A stretch of 64,000 nucleotides of DNA from Olsenella sp. An270 (GCF_002159735.1 NZ_NFJF01000004.1:145079-209078); one strand, 5' to 3'; positions 24,892-32,996 are shown, counted from the stretch's first letter. Notes: generated by a model from the sequence alone, not told the origin. A program made the numbers and translations.

Positions 24892-26756
24892 CGGGCGATC
24901 TCGGCGAGAAATGCGTCGGCGTAGAGCTCGGCCTTCTTGGCGCCCACGCCGGAGACGCCGAGGAACTCCTCGTGCGTGCGCGGTCGCTTGGCGCACATGT
25001 CAACCAGCGCGGCGTTGGAGAAGACGATGTAGGCCGGCACGCCCTGCTCGCGCGCGAGCTCGCCGCGCAGGGACGCGAGGCGAGCGTAGAGCTCCTGGCC
25101 GGTGGCGTCCAGCTCGGAGACGTCGGTCGCCGCGCGCGTCTTCGCGGGCGCCGCGGGAACGCGCTCCGCCTTGGGCTTGCCGCGCGCCACCCTGAGGACG
25201 AACGGCTCGTCCCAAGGCGCCTCGCGCCGCAGGAACGCGCCCGAGCTCGCGGTGAGTGCGACCGTGGGGTAGTCGCCGCCCGTGCGCGCGAGCACGCCGC
25301 GGAAGACCAGCTCGTCCAGGACGGCCCGCACGTGCGCCGCGGGCGCGTCCGCCATGATGCCGTAGGTGGAGAGCGTGTCAAAGCCGCGCTGCCGGACCTT
25401 CTCGCCGCGCGAGCCGCGCAGCACGTCCACGACCATGCCGGCCCCGGCGCTGCGCCCGCGCTGGGCGATTCGCGCCACGCAGCTCACGACCTTGAGGGCG
25501 TCCTCGGTGGCATCGGTCTCCTCGTAGTCGGTGAGGCAGTTGCCGCAGCTCCCGCAGTACGCGGGCGCCTCCTCGCCAAAGTAGCGCAGGATGTGGGCGC
25601 GCAGGCACTCCGTGGTGGTGGCGTAGAAGACCATCTGGCGCAGCCGCTCGGCGTCGCGCTCGGCGAGAAGCGCCACCTGCTCGGGCGTGAGGTCCTCGCG
25701 CGGCTCGCTCTTCGAGAGGAGGAACTCGGCCGTGTGCACGTCGCCGGGGGAGTAGAGCAAAAGGCAGTCGGCGTGCGTGCCGTCGCGCCCGGCGCGCCCA
25801 GCCTCCTGGTAGTAGTTCTCCAGCGAGAGCGGTAGGTTGTAATGGGCCACGTAGCTCACGTTGGACTTGTCGATCCCCATGCCAAAGGCGTTGGTCGCCA
25901 CCATCACGCGGGCGCGGTCGTAGAGGAAGTCCTCCTGGTTGCGCTCGCGCTCACCGGCTGCAAGCCCCGCGTGGTAGCGCGTGGCGGCCAGGCCCTCGTC
26001 GCACAGCAGCTCGCAGACCTCCTCGACCGCACGCCGGCTCGAGCAGTAGACGATGCCGGAGCGCTCGGTCCGCTCGCGGCAGAAGGCCACGAGCATGCGG
26101 TCCTTCTCGGCGCGCCCGCGCGGGCGCTCCACGGAGAAGAACAGGTTGGGGCGGTCAAAGCTGGCGAGAACCACGAGCGGGTCGCGCAGCGCGAGCGCCT
26201 CCCGGATGTCGCGGCGCACCGCGCGCGTGGCCGTCGCCGTGAGCGCCATGACCGGCGGCCGTTCAGGCAGCGCGTCCAGGAAGTCAATGATTCGCTGGTA
26301 GCTGGGCCTGAAGTCGTTGCCCCACTGCGAGATGCAGTGCGCCTCGTCCACGGCGAGCAGGCTCACGCCGCGCGCGGTCACGGTCTCCACGAAGGCGGGG
26401 TCGTCGAGTCGCTCGGGCGCCACGTAGACGAGGCGCAGCGCGCCGGCGGCGACGCCGTGGAGCACCTCGGAGCGCTCGGCGGCCCCGAGCGTCGAGTTGA
26501 GGTAGCTCGCCGCGACGCCCATCTGGCGCAGCGCTCCCACCTGGTCGGCCATGAGGGAGATGAGCGGCGAGACCACGATCGTGAGCCCGTCGAGCGCAAG
26601 CGCCGGCACCTGGTAGCAGATCGACTTGCCCGCCGAGGTGGGCATGACGGCGAGGACGTCGCGACCCGCCAGCGCGGCGTCCACGATCTCCGCCTGGTGC
26701 GGGCGGAAGGTCTCGTAGCCAAAGGTCTGGCGCAGTATGTCGATCGGCGTGGGCAC
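24888..26756 (-). CDS. recQ: ATP-dependent DNA helicase RecQ
   Basis: The product (about 622 residues) has helicase motif 0 FGYETFRPHQAEIV, motif I TSAGKS (usually TGGGKS), the DEAH box VDEAHCISQWG, FGMGIDKSNV, and QEAGRAGRDG. A RecQ zinc site (CLRAH...CGSCGNCL) and winged helix follow, then a C-terminal HRDC domain (about 540-622). It unwinds DNA 3'-5' in recombination and repair. I start it at the GTG at 26756, 6 nt after GAGGGG; an upstream extension is possible. A nested inverted repeat (26834-26930) lies upstream. Confidence 0.93.
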   Translation of the reverse strand: MPTPIDILRQTFGYETFRPHQAEIVDAALAGRDVLAVMPTSAGKSICYQVPALALDGLTIVVSPLISLMADQVGALRQMGVAASYLNSTLGAAERSEVLHGVAAGALRLVYVAPERLDDPAFVETVTARGVSLLAVDEAHCISQWGNDFRPSYQRIIDFLDALPERPPVMALTATATRAVRRDIREALALRDPLVVLASFDRPNLFFSVERPRGRAEKDRMLVAFCRERTERSGIVYCSSRRAVEEVCELLCDEGLAATRYHAGLAAGERERNQEDFLYDRARVMVATNAFGMGIDKSNVSYVAHYNLPLSLENYYQEAGRAGRDGTHADCLLLYSPGDVHTAEFLLSKSEPREDLTPEQVALLAERDAERLRQMVFYATTTECLRAHILRYFGEEAPAYCGSCGNCLTDYEETDATEDALKVVSCVARIAQRGRSAGAGMVVDVLRGSRGEKVRQRGFDTLSTYGIMADAPAAHVRAVLDELVFRGVLARTGGDYPTVALTASSGAFLRREAPWDEPFVLRVARGKPKAERVPAAPAKTRAATDVSELDATGQELYARLASLRGELAREQGVPAYIVFSNAALVDMCAKRPRTHEEFLGVSGVGAKKAELYADAFLAEIAR

Positions 26757-26833
26757 GCGCACCCCCCTCGGGCGGACGGTTCTTCTCGCCCTCCCATTGT
26801 GCGCCTTTCCGCCCCGTCCGTCTGGCTGCGTCA

Positions 26834-26930
26834 AGTGTACGAGTTAGCCGCTCGTCGGACACGTCGTCCTTCTCGCCAACTGGGCAAACGCGGGCGAGAA
26901 GGACGCTCGGAAGGCCAAAACTCGTACACT
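26834..26930. repeat. Nested inverted-repeat element upstream of recQ
   Basis: Outer arms AGTGTACGAGTT (26834-26845) and AACTCGTACACT (26919-26930) are perfect; inner arms CGTCCTTCTCGCC (26865-26877) and GGCGAGAAGGACG (26893-26905) are also perfect. The inner arms are a two-way copy of the GTYCTTCTCG 10-mer. Confidence 0.8.
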
Positions 26931-27004
26931 CGCCGCTCCTTACGAACGGCTTACATACGGGTCGTGGCGGGCCGGTAACCTGAGGTGATCGGACAATTTT
27001 CGCC

Positions 27005-27038
27005 GCGACCCCGAAATCGGGGCACGCCGTGCGCATTC
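27005..27038 (+). promoter_or_regulatory. SigI-type promoter of the sigI-rsgI operon
   Basis: GCGACCCC (27005-27012), 18 bp, then GCGCATTC (27031-27038). The same two blocks at the same 18-bp spacing occur before the tail-bearing lipoprotein gene (28577-28610). The ACCCC block resembles the -35 box reported for Bacillus subtilis SigI. The -35 block is also part of a CCCCGA/TCGGGG palindrome. Confidence 0.72.
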
Positions 27039-27056
27039 TTTCACATGGGGGGCGTG

Positions 27057-27797
27057 ATGAAACGGGACAGGGATCTGGTTGCTCGGGTCCTTGCTGCGAA
27101 GCGGGACCCTCGTTGCGCGGACGACCTCGTGCGCGATTACCTTCCGTTCATCAAGGCGGAGACGGCGCGGTTCATGGGCCGGCCCCCGCGGCAGGGAAGC
27201 GACGACGAGCTGGGGATTGCTATGTTCGCATTCCACGAGGCGGTGCTCTCGTACGACCGGGCGCGCGGCGCGTTCCTGTTATTCGCGGCGATGAACGTGC
27301 GCAACCGTCTCGTGGACTTCTCCCGCAGGGAGCGTCGCCACGCCGACGTCCTCTCGCTCGACGAGAGGCGCCCCGACGGAGGCGAGGGGGGCGAGCGCTC
27401 CCTCGTTGAGATGATCGCCTCCGAGCGCGACGAGCTCGAGGAGCGTCAGACGCGGGAGGCCTCCCGTCAGGAGATCGTCCAGTTTGGGGCGGAGCTCGAG
27501 TCCTTTGGCCTCACCTTCCTCGATGTGTCCGAGAACTGCCCGAAGCAACAGCGCACGCTCGAGGCGTGCCAGCGCGTGCTCGGCTGCGCGCGGAGGAACC
27601 CGGAGCTGCTCGACCGTCTGGTGCAGACGAAGAAGTTGCCCATGGCGGAGCTCTCCCGTGGCTCGGGGGTGGAGCGGAAGACGATCGAGCGGCACCGTCG
27701 GTACCTCGTGGCTGTCCTTCTCGCCTTCACGAACGGCTTCGAGATCATCCGCGGCCACCTGAGAAAGATCGTCCCGACTGGGGGTGACGGGCGATGA
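27057..27797 (+). CDS. sigI: RNA polymerase sigma factor, SigI family
   Basis: The 246-residue protein has a short sigma-70 region 2 (LVRDYLPFIKAETARFMG, then DDELGIAMFAFHEAVLSYDRARGAF and NVRNRLVDFSRRERR) and a SigI-type C-terminal helix-turn-helix (SRGSGVERKTIERHRRYLVAVLLAF), with FLLFAAMNVRNRL between. This is the SigI branch, controlled by RsgI anti-sigma factors and known for heat, envelope or polysaccharide sensing. Its stop overlaps the rsgI start (ATGA). A promoter of the same type as that of the downstream lipoprotein gene lies 45 bp upstream, so it is probably self-activated. Confidence 0.9.
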   Translation: MKRDRDLVARVLAAKRDPRCADDLVRDYLPFIKAETARFMGRPPRQGSDDELGIAMFAFHEAVLSYDRARGAFLLFAAMNVRNRLVDFSRRERRHADVLSLDERRPDGGEGGERSLVEMIASERDELEERQTREASRQEIVQFGAELESFGLTFLDVSENCPKQQRTLEACQRVLGCARRNPELLDRLVQTKKLPMAELSRGSGVERKTIERHRRYLVAVLLAFTNGFEIIRGHLRKIVPTGGDGR

Positions 27798-28555
27798 GAT
27801 ACCTCGTCATGGAATGCCATCCGGCATACGCCGTCGTCCTTGATCGGGAGGGCAGGTTCGTCCGCGTGCCAAACCTCGGCTACGAGGTGGGACAGAGACT
27901 CGACGACGTCGTGACCTTCGACGCCGAGGTGCTGTCACTCGAGCGAGCGCGGCCGAGAAGGGCTCGCCGCAGGCTCGCTGCGGCGCTCGCGGCTGCTGCA
28001 TGCCTGTGCGCGCTCGTCATTGGCGGCTTCGCGACGTGGCAGACGCCCATAGGAACGGTTCACATGAGCATCAACCCCGAGGTAGACATCGACGTCAACC
28101 GCTTCGACCGCGTGGTGGGGCTCGACGGGGGCAACGAGGACGGCGAGAGGCTGATCGAGGGCTTCTCGTATTACGGGCGCACGATCGACGAGGTCTCGGA
28201 CGATCTTGCGCTGCGGGCCAAGGACCAGGGCTATCTCGTGCCGGGCGGGACGATCCAGATCAGCGTGGAGTCCGATGACGAGGAGTGGCGCGTCGCGACC
28301 GAGGACCGCCTCATCATCGAGCTCGAGGTGCACCTCGAGCAGCCGGTAACCCCCGAGCCCGAGGCGGAAGAGGCCGGCCCAGTAGAGACGCCTCCGGAGC
28401 AGGGTGCGCCGGAGACGGAGGCTCCAGAGGCGCCCACCCCTGCGCCCGCTCAGCCCGCCCCCGACGTCGATGACGACGACTGGGACGACGATGACGACGA
28501 CGCTGACTGGGACGATGACGACGACTGGGACGACGACTGGGATGACGATGACTAG
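27794..28555 (+). CDS. rsgI: RsgI-type membrane anti-sigma factor with Asp/Trp-rich tail
   Basis: The 253-residue product has the RsgI N-terminal domain (YLVMECHPAYAVVLDREGRFVRV, residues 3-26) that holds SigI, a basic stop (RARPRRARRR), one membrane helix (61-80), and the conserved external segment with SINPEVDI (92-99), the Asn-Pro site where RsgI proteins are reported to cleave themselves. A Pro/Glu linker leads to a last 30 residues made almost only of Asp with four Trp. No carbohydrate-binding domain is present, so the sensing part must be the tail or the juxtamembrane domain. Overlaps sigI by 4 bp. Confidence 0.9.
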   Translation: MRYLVMECHPAYAVVLDREGRFVRVPNLGYEVGQRLDDVVTFDAEVLSLERARPRRARRRLAAALAAAACLCALVIGGFATWQTPIGTVHMSINPEVDIDVNRFDRVVGLDGGNEDGERLIEGFSYYGRTIDEVSDDLALRAKDQGYLVPGGTIQISVESDDEEWRVATEDRLIIELEVHLEQPVTPEPEAEEAGPVETPPEQGAPETEAPEAPTPAPAQPAPDVDDDDWDDDDDDADWDDDDDWDDDWDDDD

Positions 28556-28576
28556 TCGCGAGAAAAAAGTTCCGGC

Positions 28577-28610
28577 GCGACCCCGGTTTTGAGGTTGTCC
28601 CTGCGCATTC
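28577..28610 (+). promoter_or_regulatory. SigI-type promoter of the Asp/Trp-tail lipoprotein gene
   Basis: GCGACCCC (28577-28584), 18 bp, GCGCATTC (28603-28610), then TCTCAC; nearly the same as upstream of sigI (TTTCAC there). It implies that SigI drives this gene separately from rsgI. Confidence 0.72.
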
Positions 28611-28656
28611 TCTCACCGTACGGCAAGAAAAGGGCTCAACCACCGAGGAGGACACC

Positions 28657-29586
28657 ATGAAGACCACGAGCCTGAAGATGAGGGGCATCATCGCGACCGC
28701 GGCCGTCGGCGCCGCTCTAGTGGCAACCCTGGGAGGGTGCGGAGCGGCTTTGGGAACCGCCCAGAGCACCCCGTCGGGAGCTTCCGCAGAGACCGCCGCA
28801 ACGAGGACCGCGGGCGTCCTGCTCCTGAGCGTCAACCCCGAGATCGAGGTCGAGTATGACGAGAAGGGCCTCGTGACCGAGGTCGAGGGCGTCAACGACG
28901 AGGGCAGGGGCATCGCGGACGGCTACAGCGGGTTCGAGGGCAGGGAGTGTCGCGAGGTCGTGTCCGAGCTCGTGACCGAGATTTACGAGTCTGGACACTT
29001 CAACCAGACGATTGACGGTCACGACCGCAACATCGTCGTCAAGCTCGAGCAGGGGTCGGAGTATCCCGGGGACGACTTCCTCACGGGCATTGAGAGCGAC
29101 GTTCGATCGACCGTCAGCGGCTTTGGCCTGCAGTCCGACACGCTCTCCGTTGCCCCCGAGCAGCTCGACGACCGTGGCTACATCGGCATCGATGCGGCAA
29201 AGGACATTGTCCTCGCCCAGCTCGGCCTGAGCGAGGCGTCGTTCAACGACCATGAGTACGAGCTCGATGACGGCGTCTACGAGCTCGAGTTCACGTCGGA
29301 CGGCGTTGAGTACGAATACGAGGTCGATGCGAGGACCGGCAAGGTCCTCGAGGCCGACATCGACGGGAACGACGACTGGGACGACCGTGACGACTGGGAC
29401 GACTGGCACGACGACCGCTACGACCGTGATGACGACTGGGACGACGCCGACGACCGTGACGACGACTGGGACGACGCCGACGACCGTGACGACGACTGGG
29501 ACGACGACCGCGACGATGACGACGACCGCGATGACGATCGCGACGATGACTGGGACGACGACGATGACGACTGGGACGACGACTAA
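28657..29586 (+). CDS. Lipoprotein with RsgI-like and PepSY domains and Asp/Trp-rich tail
   Basis: The 309-residue product has a lipoprotein signal (LGGC, Cys28). Residues about 54-115 (LLLSVNPEIEVEYDEKGLVT and following) repeat the external segment of RsgI, including its Asn-Pro site, but there is no cytoplasmic anti-sigma domain. A PepSY domain follows (about 174-232), then a tail of about 74 residues dominated by Asp with Trp and Arg. The tail is encoded by perfect 30-bp tandem repeats (29431-29490). It is preceded by a SigI-type promoter. It may modulate the SigI pathway outside the membrane (inference). Confidence 0.85.
   Translation: MKTTSLKMRGIIATAAVGAALVATLGGCGAALGTAQSTPSGASAETAATRTAGVLLLSVNPEIEVEYDEKGLVTEVEGVNDEGRGIADGYSGFEGRECREVVSELVTEIYESGHFNQTIDGHDRNIVVKLEQGSEYPGDDFLTGIESDVRSTVSGFGLQSDTLSVAPEQLDDRGYIGIDAAKDIVLAQLGLSEASFNDHEYELDDGVYELEFTSDGVEYEYEVDARTGKVLEADIDGNDDWDDRDDWDDWHDDRYDRDDDWDDADDRDDDWDDADDRDDDWDDDRDDDDDRDDDRDDDWDDDDDDWDDD
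29431..29510 (+). repeat. 30-bp tandem repeat in the lipoprotein tail
   Basis: 29431-29460 and 29461-29490 are identical 30-bp units, and 29491-29506 begins a third. Each encodes ten residues of the DDWDDADDRD type in frame, so copy changes would alter tail length without a frameshift. Confidence 0.85.
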
Positions 29587-29610
29587 CTGACGGCCCATAC
29601 GTCCTAATCG

Positions 29611-29645
29611 GAAGGGCGGAGCGCCTCTGCTCCGCCCTTCTTGCT
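29611..29645 (+). terminator. Terminator after the SigI-linked lipoprotein gene
   Basis: GAAGGGCGGAGC (29611-29622) pairs with GCTCCGCCCTTC (29629-29640), perfect 12-bp arms; the T-run is short (TTGCT). It may serve the convergent lipase-like gene as well. Confidence 0.7.
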
Positions 29646-29652
29646 CTCGTCC

Positions 29653-30798
29653 CTAGAACAGCTCCGACAGCCCCTTGGCGCCGGCCCGCGCCGCCGAGGC
29701 CGCGAGCTTGCCGAGCGCCGGTGTGAGCACGTCGCGCGACTCCTGGTCGAGGTTGCGCGCAGCCTCGCCGATGAGCGCGGGCGCGTCCGCCCCGCTGAAG
29801 ATCACGGCACCCACGCTCGGCGCGCCGGACGCCTCGAGCGCGCGGAAGAGAGCGTCCACCACGCGCGGCATCTCCTCGGGCGAAAGAGACGCGAGCCAGT
29901 CGTCCATGAGCTCGTGCGTGAACACCGCCGAGGGCGAGAGCTCGTCGACGTAGGCAAAGTCGTTGCCGTCGATCTCCCAGGTGAAGATGTCGTGCTGCTC
30001 GGCACCGCGGGCGGTGCTGCGAACCACGTGCGGCTCGATGGGCGTGTCCATGAGCATGCCCACCACGGACTCCTCGGGGACGGTCCGGTGGATGAGGTCG
30101 CGCACGGGCTCGAAGTCCTCATCGCGCAGGAAGCCGGCCTTGAAACCGGGCCCGTCGTGGTCAAAGACGCGCTCGATCCGGGAGCGGACCTCCTCGGGCG
30201 CCCGCAGCACCGCGTAGGTGGCGAGGTTGCCGCCCTTGGAGTGGCCTCCCACGTAGAGGCGTCGCGGCAGGTAGCGTGCGACGGACGCCAGGTAGTCTGC
30301 CGCCATGCGCTGTGCCGGCACCGGCGGGTCGATGGCCATGTCGAAGTTCTCGCGCCAGCCGGTGAAGGAGTCGTCGGTGCCGCGGAAGCCCACGTAGGCG
30401 AAGTCGCGGTCGTGCCCGGCGGGGGAGCGCCATACGAAGGTGGTCGCCGAGAACTGCACATGCTCCGTCTCATCGAAGCGGGAGGCATAGTCCCTGAGCT
30501 CGAGGTCGCGGAAGCGCGGGCTCGCCACGAGTGCCGCCAGCTCGCGCTTGACGCCCTCGGGCGCCAGGCCGCAGAAGAGGCCGCTGTAGCGCTCGGCCTG
30601 CAACAGGTCCGAGAAGCGCGCGGGCCGGCTGGCCCAGGCGCGCAGGCGATCCGCGGCACTCCCGCGCCACAGGGCCGCGGGGATGACGCCCTCGCCGCGC
30701 ACCATGCAGAACTGGGAGAGCGCCGCCGAGTCCACCGGGCCCAGCGGGCGCTCGTCAAAGGTGTCGAGGGCCGTTTCCAGATAGTCGAAGAGGTTCAT
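29653..30798 (-). CDS. Mbeg1/DUF2974-like lipase-fold protein
   Basis: The 381-residue product has a lipase-type nucleophile elbow GGHSKGGNLA (about residue 189) preceded by VGFRGTDDSFTGWRENFDM, the layout of the DUF2974 (Mbeg1-like) family, with FDHDGPGF after the elbow. Members are predicted cytoplasmic alpha/beta hydrolases without known substrate. No signal peptide. I start at the ATG at 30798, which gives the typical MNLFDYLE start. Divergent from the marR gene. Confidence 0.85.
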   Translation of the reverse strand: MNLFDYLETALDTFDERPLGPVDSAALSQFCMVRGEGVIPAALWRGSAADRLRAWASRPARFSDLLQAERYSGLFCGLAPEGVKRELAALVASPRFRDLELRDYASRFDETEHVQFSATTFVWRSPAGHDRDFAYVGFRGTDDSFTGWRENFDMAIDPPVPAQRMAADYLASVARYLPRRLYVGGHSKGGNLATYAVLRAPEEVRSRIERVFDHDGPGFKAGFLRDEDFEPVRDLIHRTVPEESVVGMLMDTPIEPHVVRSTARGAEQHDIFTWEIDGNDFAYVDELSPSAVFTHELMDDWLASLSPEEMPRVVDALFRALEASGAPSVGAVIFSGADAPALIGEAARNLDQESRDVLTPALGKLAASAARAGAKGLSELF

Positions 30799-30841
30799 GC
30801 GCCGCCTTTCTCGCTGCTCTAGAGATACCCATAACGAGCGA

Positions 30842-30900
30842 CCATACATACCTACCTAAAAACACCTTGAAAGTGGCGTAAAAGGGGTAGGTGTGTATGG
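30842..30900. repeat. Inverted repeat upstream of the lipase-like gene
   Basis: Arms 30842-30856 and 30886-30900 match at 14 of 15 positions (CCATACATACCTACC and GGTAGGTGTGTATGG) with a 29-bp spacer. The site lies about 45 bp upstream of the Mbeg1-like start and may be its operator. Confidence 0.6.
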
Positions 30901-30948
30901 TTGGCCGATTTACACCTCGTGACGGAACCGTGATGAGCGCGTGCCGAA

Positions 30949-30993
30949 TGTTGACAGGGTAACAACTCCGCCGATACTGTTGACGTGTCAACA
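30949..30993 (+). promoter_or_regulatory. Promoter and two operators of the marR gene
   Basis: TTGACA (30951-30956), 16 bp, GATACT (30973-30978). Operator 1 is TGTTGAC-AG-GGTAACA (30949-30964), over the -35 box; operator 2 is the perfect TGTTGAC-GT-GTCAACA (30978-30993), at the -10 box. This is a classic self-repression layout for a MarR protein. Confidence 0.78.
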
Positions 30994-31013
30994 AGCGAGG
31001 AGGAAGGCGCGCC

Positions 31014-31460
31014 ATGGAGGAGACCCGCTTCGAGGACTTCGTGGGCATCATCAGCGCCCTGAACAAGGAGATCCAGCGCATCAAGAACGCCGAGGCGCAT
31101 CGACTGGGCTTTCGCGGCGCGGACGTGATGTGCCTCTATTACCTCGTCAAATATCCCGACGGTCTCACCGCCGCCGAGCTCGCCCGGCTGGTGGACGTGA
31201 GCCGCGCCGCCGTGTCGCGCACCGTGGCCCACCTCGCCGAGGACGGCTTCGTTGAGGTGGGGGGCTCCGACGAGGAGGCCTCCCGCTACCGCGCGCCCAT
31301 TCGCCTCACCGAGAAGGGCTACGAGGCCGCGAGGCCGCTCGACGACATCATTCACCGAGTCCTCGACGAGGCTGGCGGTGAGCTCGCCCTGCGCCAGCGC
31401 ATGCAGATGTACGATTCGCTCAACCACATCCTCGAGAAGCTCAGGACCTTCGGCCGCTAG
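31014..31460 (+). CDS. MarR-family transcriptional regulator
   Basis: The 148-residue product has the MarR winged helix (LTAAELARLVDVSRAAVSRTVAHL, about residues 51-74) with the wing and flanking dimerisation helices. The strong promoter overlapped by two similar palindromes suggests autorepression. The DegV-like gene starts 40 bp downstream and is a likely co-regulated target. Confidence 0.9.
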   Translation: MEETRFEDFVGIISALNKEIQRIKNAEAHRLGFRGADVMCLYYLVKYPDGLTAAELARLVDVSRAAVSRTVAHLAEDGFVEVGGSDEEASRYRAPIRLTEKGYEAARPLDDIIHRVLDEAGGELALRQRMQMYDSLNHILEKLRTFGR

Positions 31461-31499
31461 TCGCGCCCGAGCCCGGCTGGGCGAGAGAAGGGAAGACCC

Positions 31500-32345
31500 A
31501 TGGCTGTTCGCATCATCACCGACTCTGGCATCGATCTCCCCGGTCAGGCCGACCCTCGTCTCACGGTGCTGCCCCTCGGCATCACCTTCGGCGATACCAC
31601 CTACGCCGACGGCGTGGACCTCACCAACGACCGCTTCTACGAGCTGCTCATCGAGAGCGACGAGCTCCCCAAGACGAGCCAGGCCACGCCCTTTGCCTAC
31701 CAGGAGGCCTTCGAGCAGGTCCGCGCGGCGGGAGAGGAGGCCGTGGTGATCACGCTCTCCTCCAAGCTTTCCGGAACCTACCAGAGCGCCGTGACCGCCG
31801 CTTCCGACTATCCCGAGGTCCACGTGGTCGACAGCAAGAACGTGACCATCGGTCAGACGATTCTCGTGCAGTACGCGCTGCGCCTTGTCGACGAGGGACT
31901 CAGCGCGGCGGAGATCGCCGAGAAGACCGCGGAGGCGGCAGATCGCGTCTGTCTGCTCGCGCTTCTCGACACGCTCGAGTACCTGCGCCGCGGTGGTCGC
32001 ATCCCCAAAAGCGTGGGCATGGTCGGCGAGGTGCTCTCCATCAAGCCCGTCGTGGGCGTGGAGGACGGCGAGGTCGTCATGCTTGGTAAGGCGCGCGGTT
32101 CCAAGAACGGCCGCAACCAGCTGCACCAGCAGGTCGAGAAGCACGGCATCGACTTCACCATGCCGGTTCTTCTCGGCTACACGGGTCTCTCGGACAAGCT
32201 CCTGCGCAAGTATCTCGACGACAACCGCGCCATCTGGGAGCACATGGTCGCCGAGGAGGACCTGCCCATCGCGTCCGTGGGCGCCACCATCGGCACGCAC
32301 GTGGGCCCGGGTGCCATCGCGCTCGCCTTCTTTGCCAAGAACTAG
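31500..32345 (+). CDS. DegV-family fatty-acid-binding protein
   Basis: The 281-residue product has the DegV features VRIITDSGIDL, TSQATPFAYQEAF, VVITLSSKLSGTYQSA and DTLEYLRRGGRI, and the C-terminal GPGAIALAFF. DegV/FakB proteins present fatty acids to a FakA kinase for phospholipid synthesis. It is probably transcribed with the upstream MarR gene, which would match the MarR control of fatty-acid genes in other Gram-positives (inference). Confidence 0.92.
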   Translation: MAVRIITDSGIDLPGQADPRLTVLPLGITFGDTTYADGVDLTNDRFYELLIESDELPKTSQATPFAYQEAFEQVRAAGEEAVVITLSSKLSGTYQSAVTAASDYPEVHVVDSKNVTIGQTILVQYALRLVDEGLSAAEIAEKTAEAADRVCLLALLDTLEYLRRGGRIPKSVGMVGEVLSIKPVVGVEDGEVVMLGKARGSKNGRNQLHQQVEKHGIDFTMPVLLGYTGLSDKLLRKYLDDNRAIWEHMVAEEDLPIASVGATIGTHVGPGAIALAFFAKN

Positions 32346-32354
32346 CGCCGCACC

Positions 32355-32900
32355 TCACTGCACGATGCGCATGACGAGCTGGATGAGCTGGTCGATGGGC
32401 ATGGGGTCCTCGTCGGCCGTCCAGGTGCGAATGATTGCGAGGATGCCGGAGAGGTAGAACTCGCGCACGATGTCGCCTGCCTGCTCGTCGAGCTGGGCTT
32501 CGGGCAGGAAGAAGCGGTCAACGAGCGGGCTGATGATTTGCTTGAGGCGGTCCGAGAATGCGGGGTCGCCGTGCGGGCCCAGAAGGACGCGGGTGTAGTC
32601 GCGCGAGCGCTGCGCGAGGCGCAGGATGAGACCCATGTGCTGCGAGAAGTCGAGTCGGTCGCCCTGGAGCAGGCGGCCCTGCACCAGGCGCTCGATGTTG
32701 CCGAGCACCGTGTCCTCGATCTCATCGAGTAGCTCGTAGACGTCGTGGTAGTAGAGGTAGAAGGTCGCCCGGTTGTAGCCGGCGCGGTCCGTGATCTCCC
32801 GCACGGAGATCTTCTCGACGGGCCTCTCCGCGTAGAGCTCCCAGAACGCCTGGCGGAGGTTGGCGCGCGTCTGCTCGGTGACCTGCGGCTGCTTCTTCAT
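32355..32900 (-). CDS. TetR-family regulator
   Basis: The 181-residue product has a TetR-type N-terminal helix-turn-helix (KISVREITDRAGYNRATFYLYYHDVYELL, about residues 30-58, with the usual ATFYLYY recognition region) and a helical ligand domain. It is divergent from an ABC exporter operon; GACA-N6-TGTC (33011-33024) in the shared region, just after a TATACT -10 box (32997-33002) of the exporter, is a candidate operator. Confidence 0.88.
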   Translation of the reverse strand: MKKQPQVTEQTRANLRQAFWELYAERPVEKISVREITDRAGYNRATFYLYYHDVYELLDEIEDTVLGNIERLVQGRLLQGDRLDFSQHMGLILRLAQRSRDYTRVLLGPHGDPAFSDRLKQIISPLVDRFFLPEAQLDEQAGDIVREFYLSGILAIIRTWTADEDPMPIDQLIQLVMRIVQ

Positions 32901-32996
32901 GACGGCATCCCCTTAGGTTTTGTGGCGGAGCCGAGAAGGGCGCGACACTTGGAGCGCGCCTGTCGAGCGCAGGTTCTTCTCGCCCACCTTCCTCAG

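Noticed and set aside
22934..25381. An 815-codon minus-strand frame extending the Y-family polymerase upstream
   Set aside because: The extra ~373 codons run antisense to thpR and through recQ in another frame, and have low-complexity Arg/Ser composition. The polymerase has its own ATG with CGGAGG at 24262.
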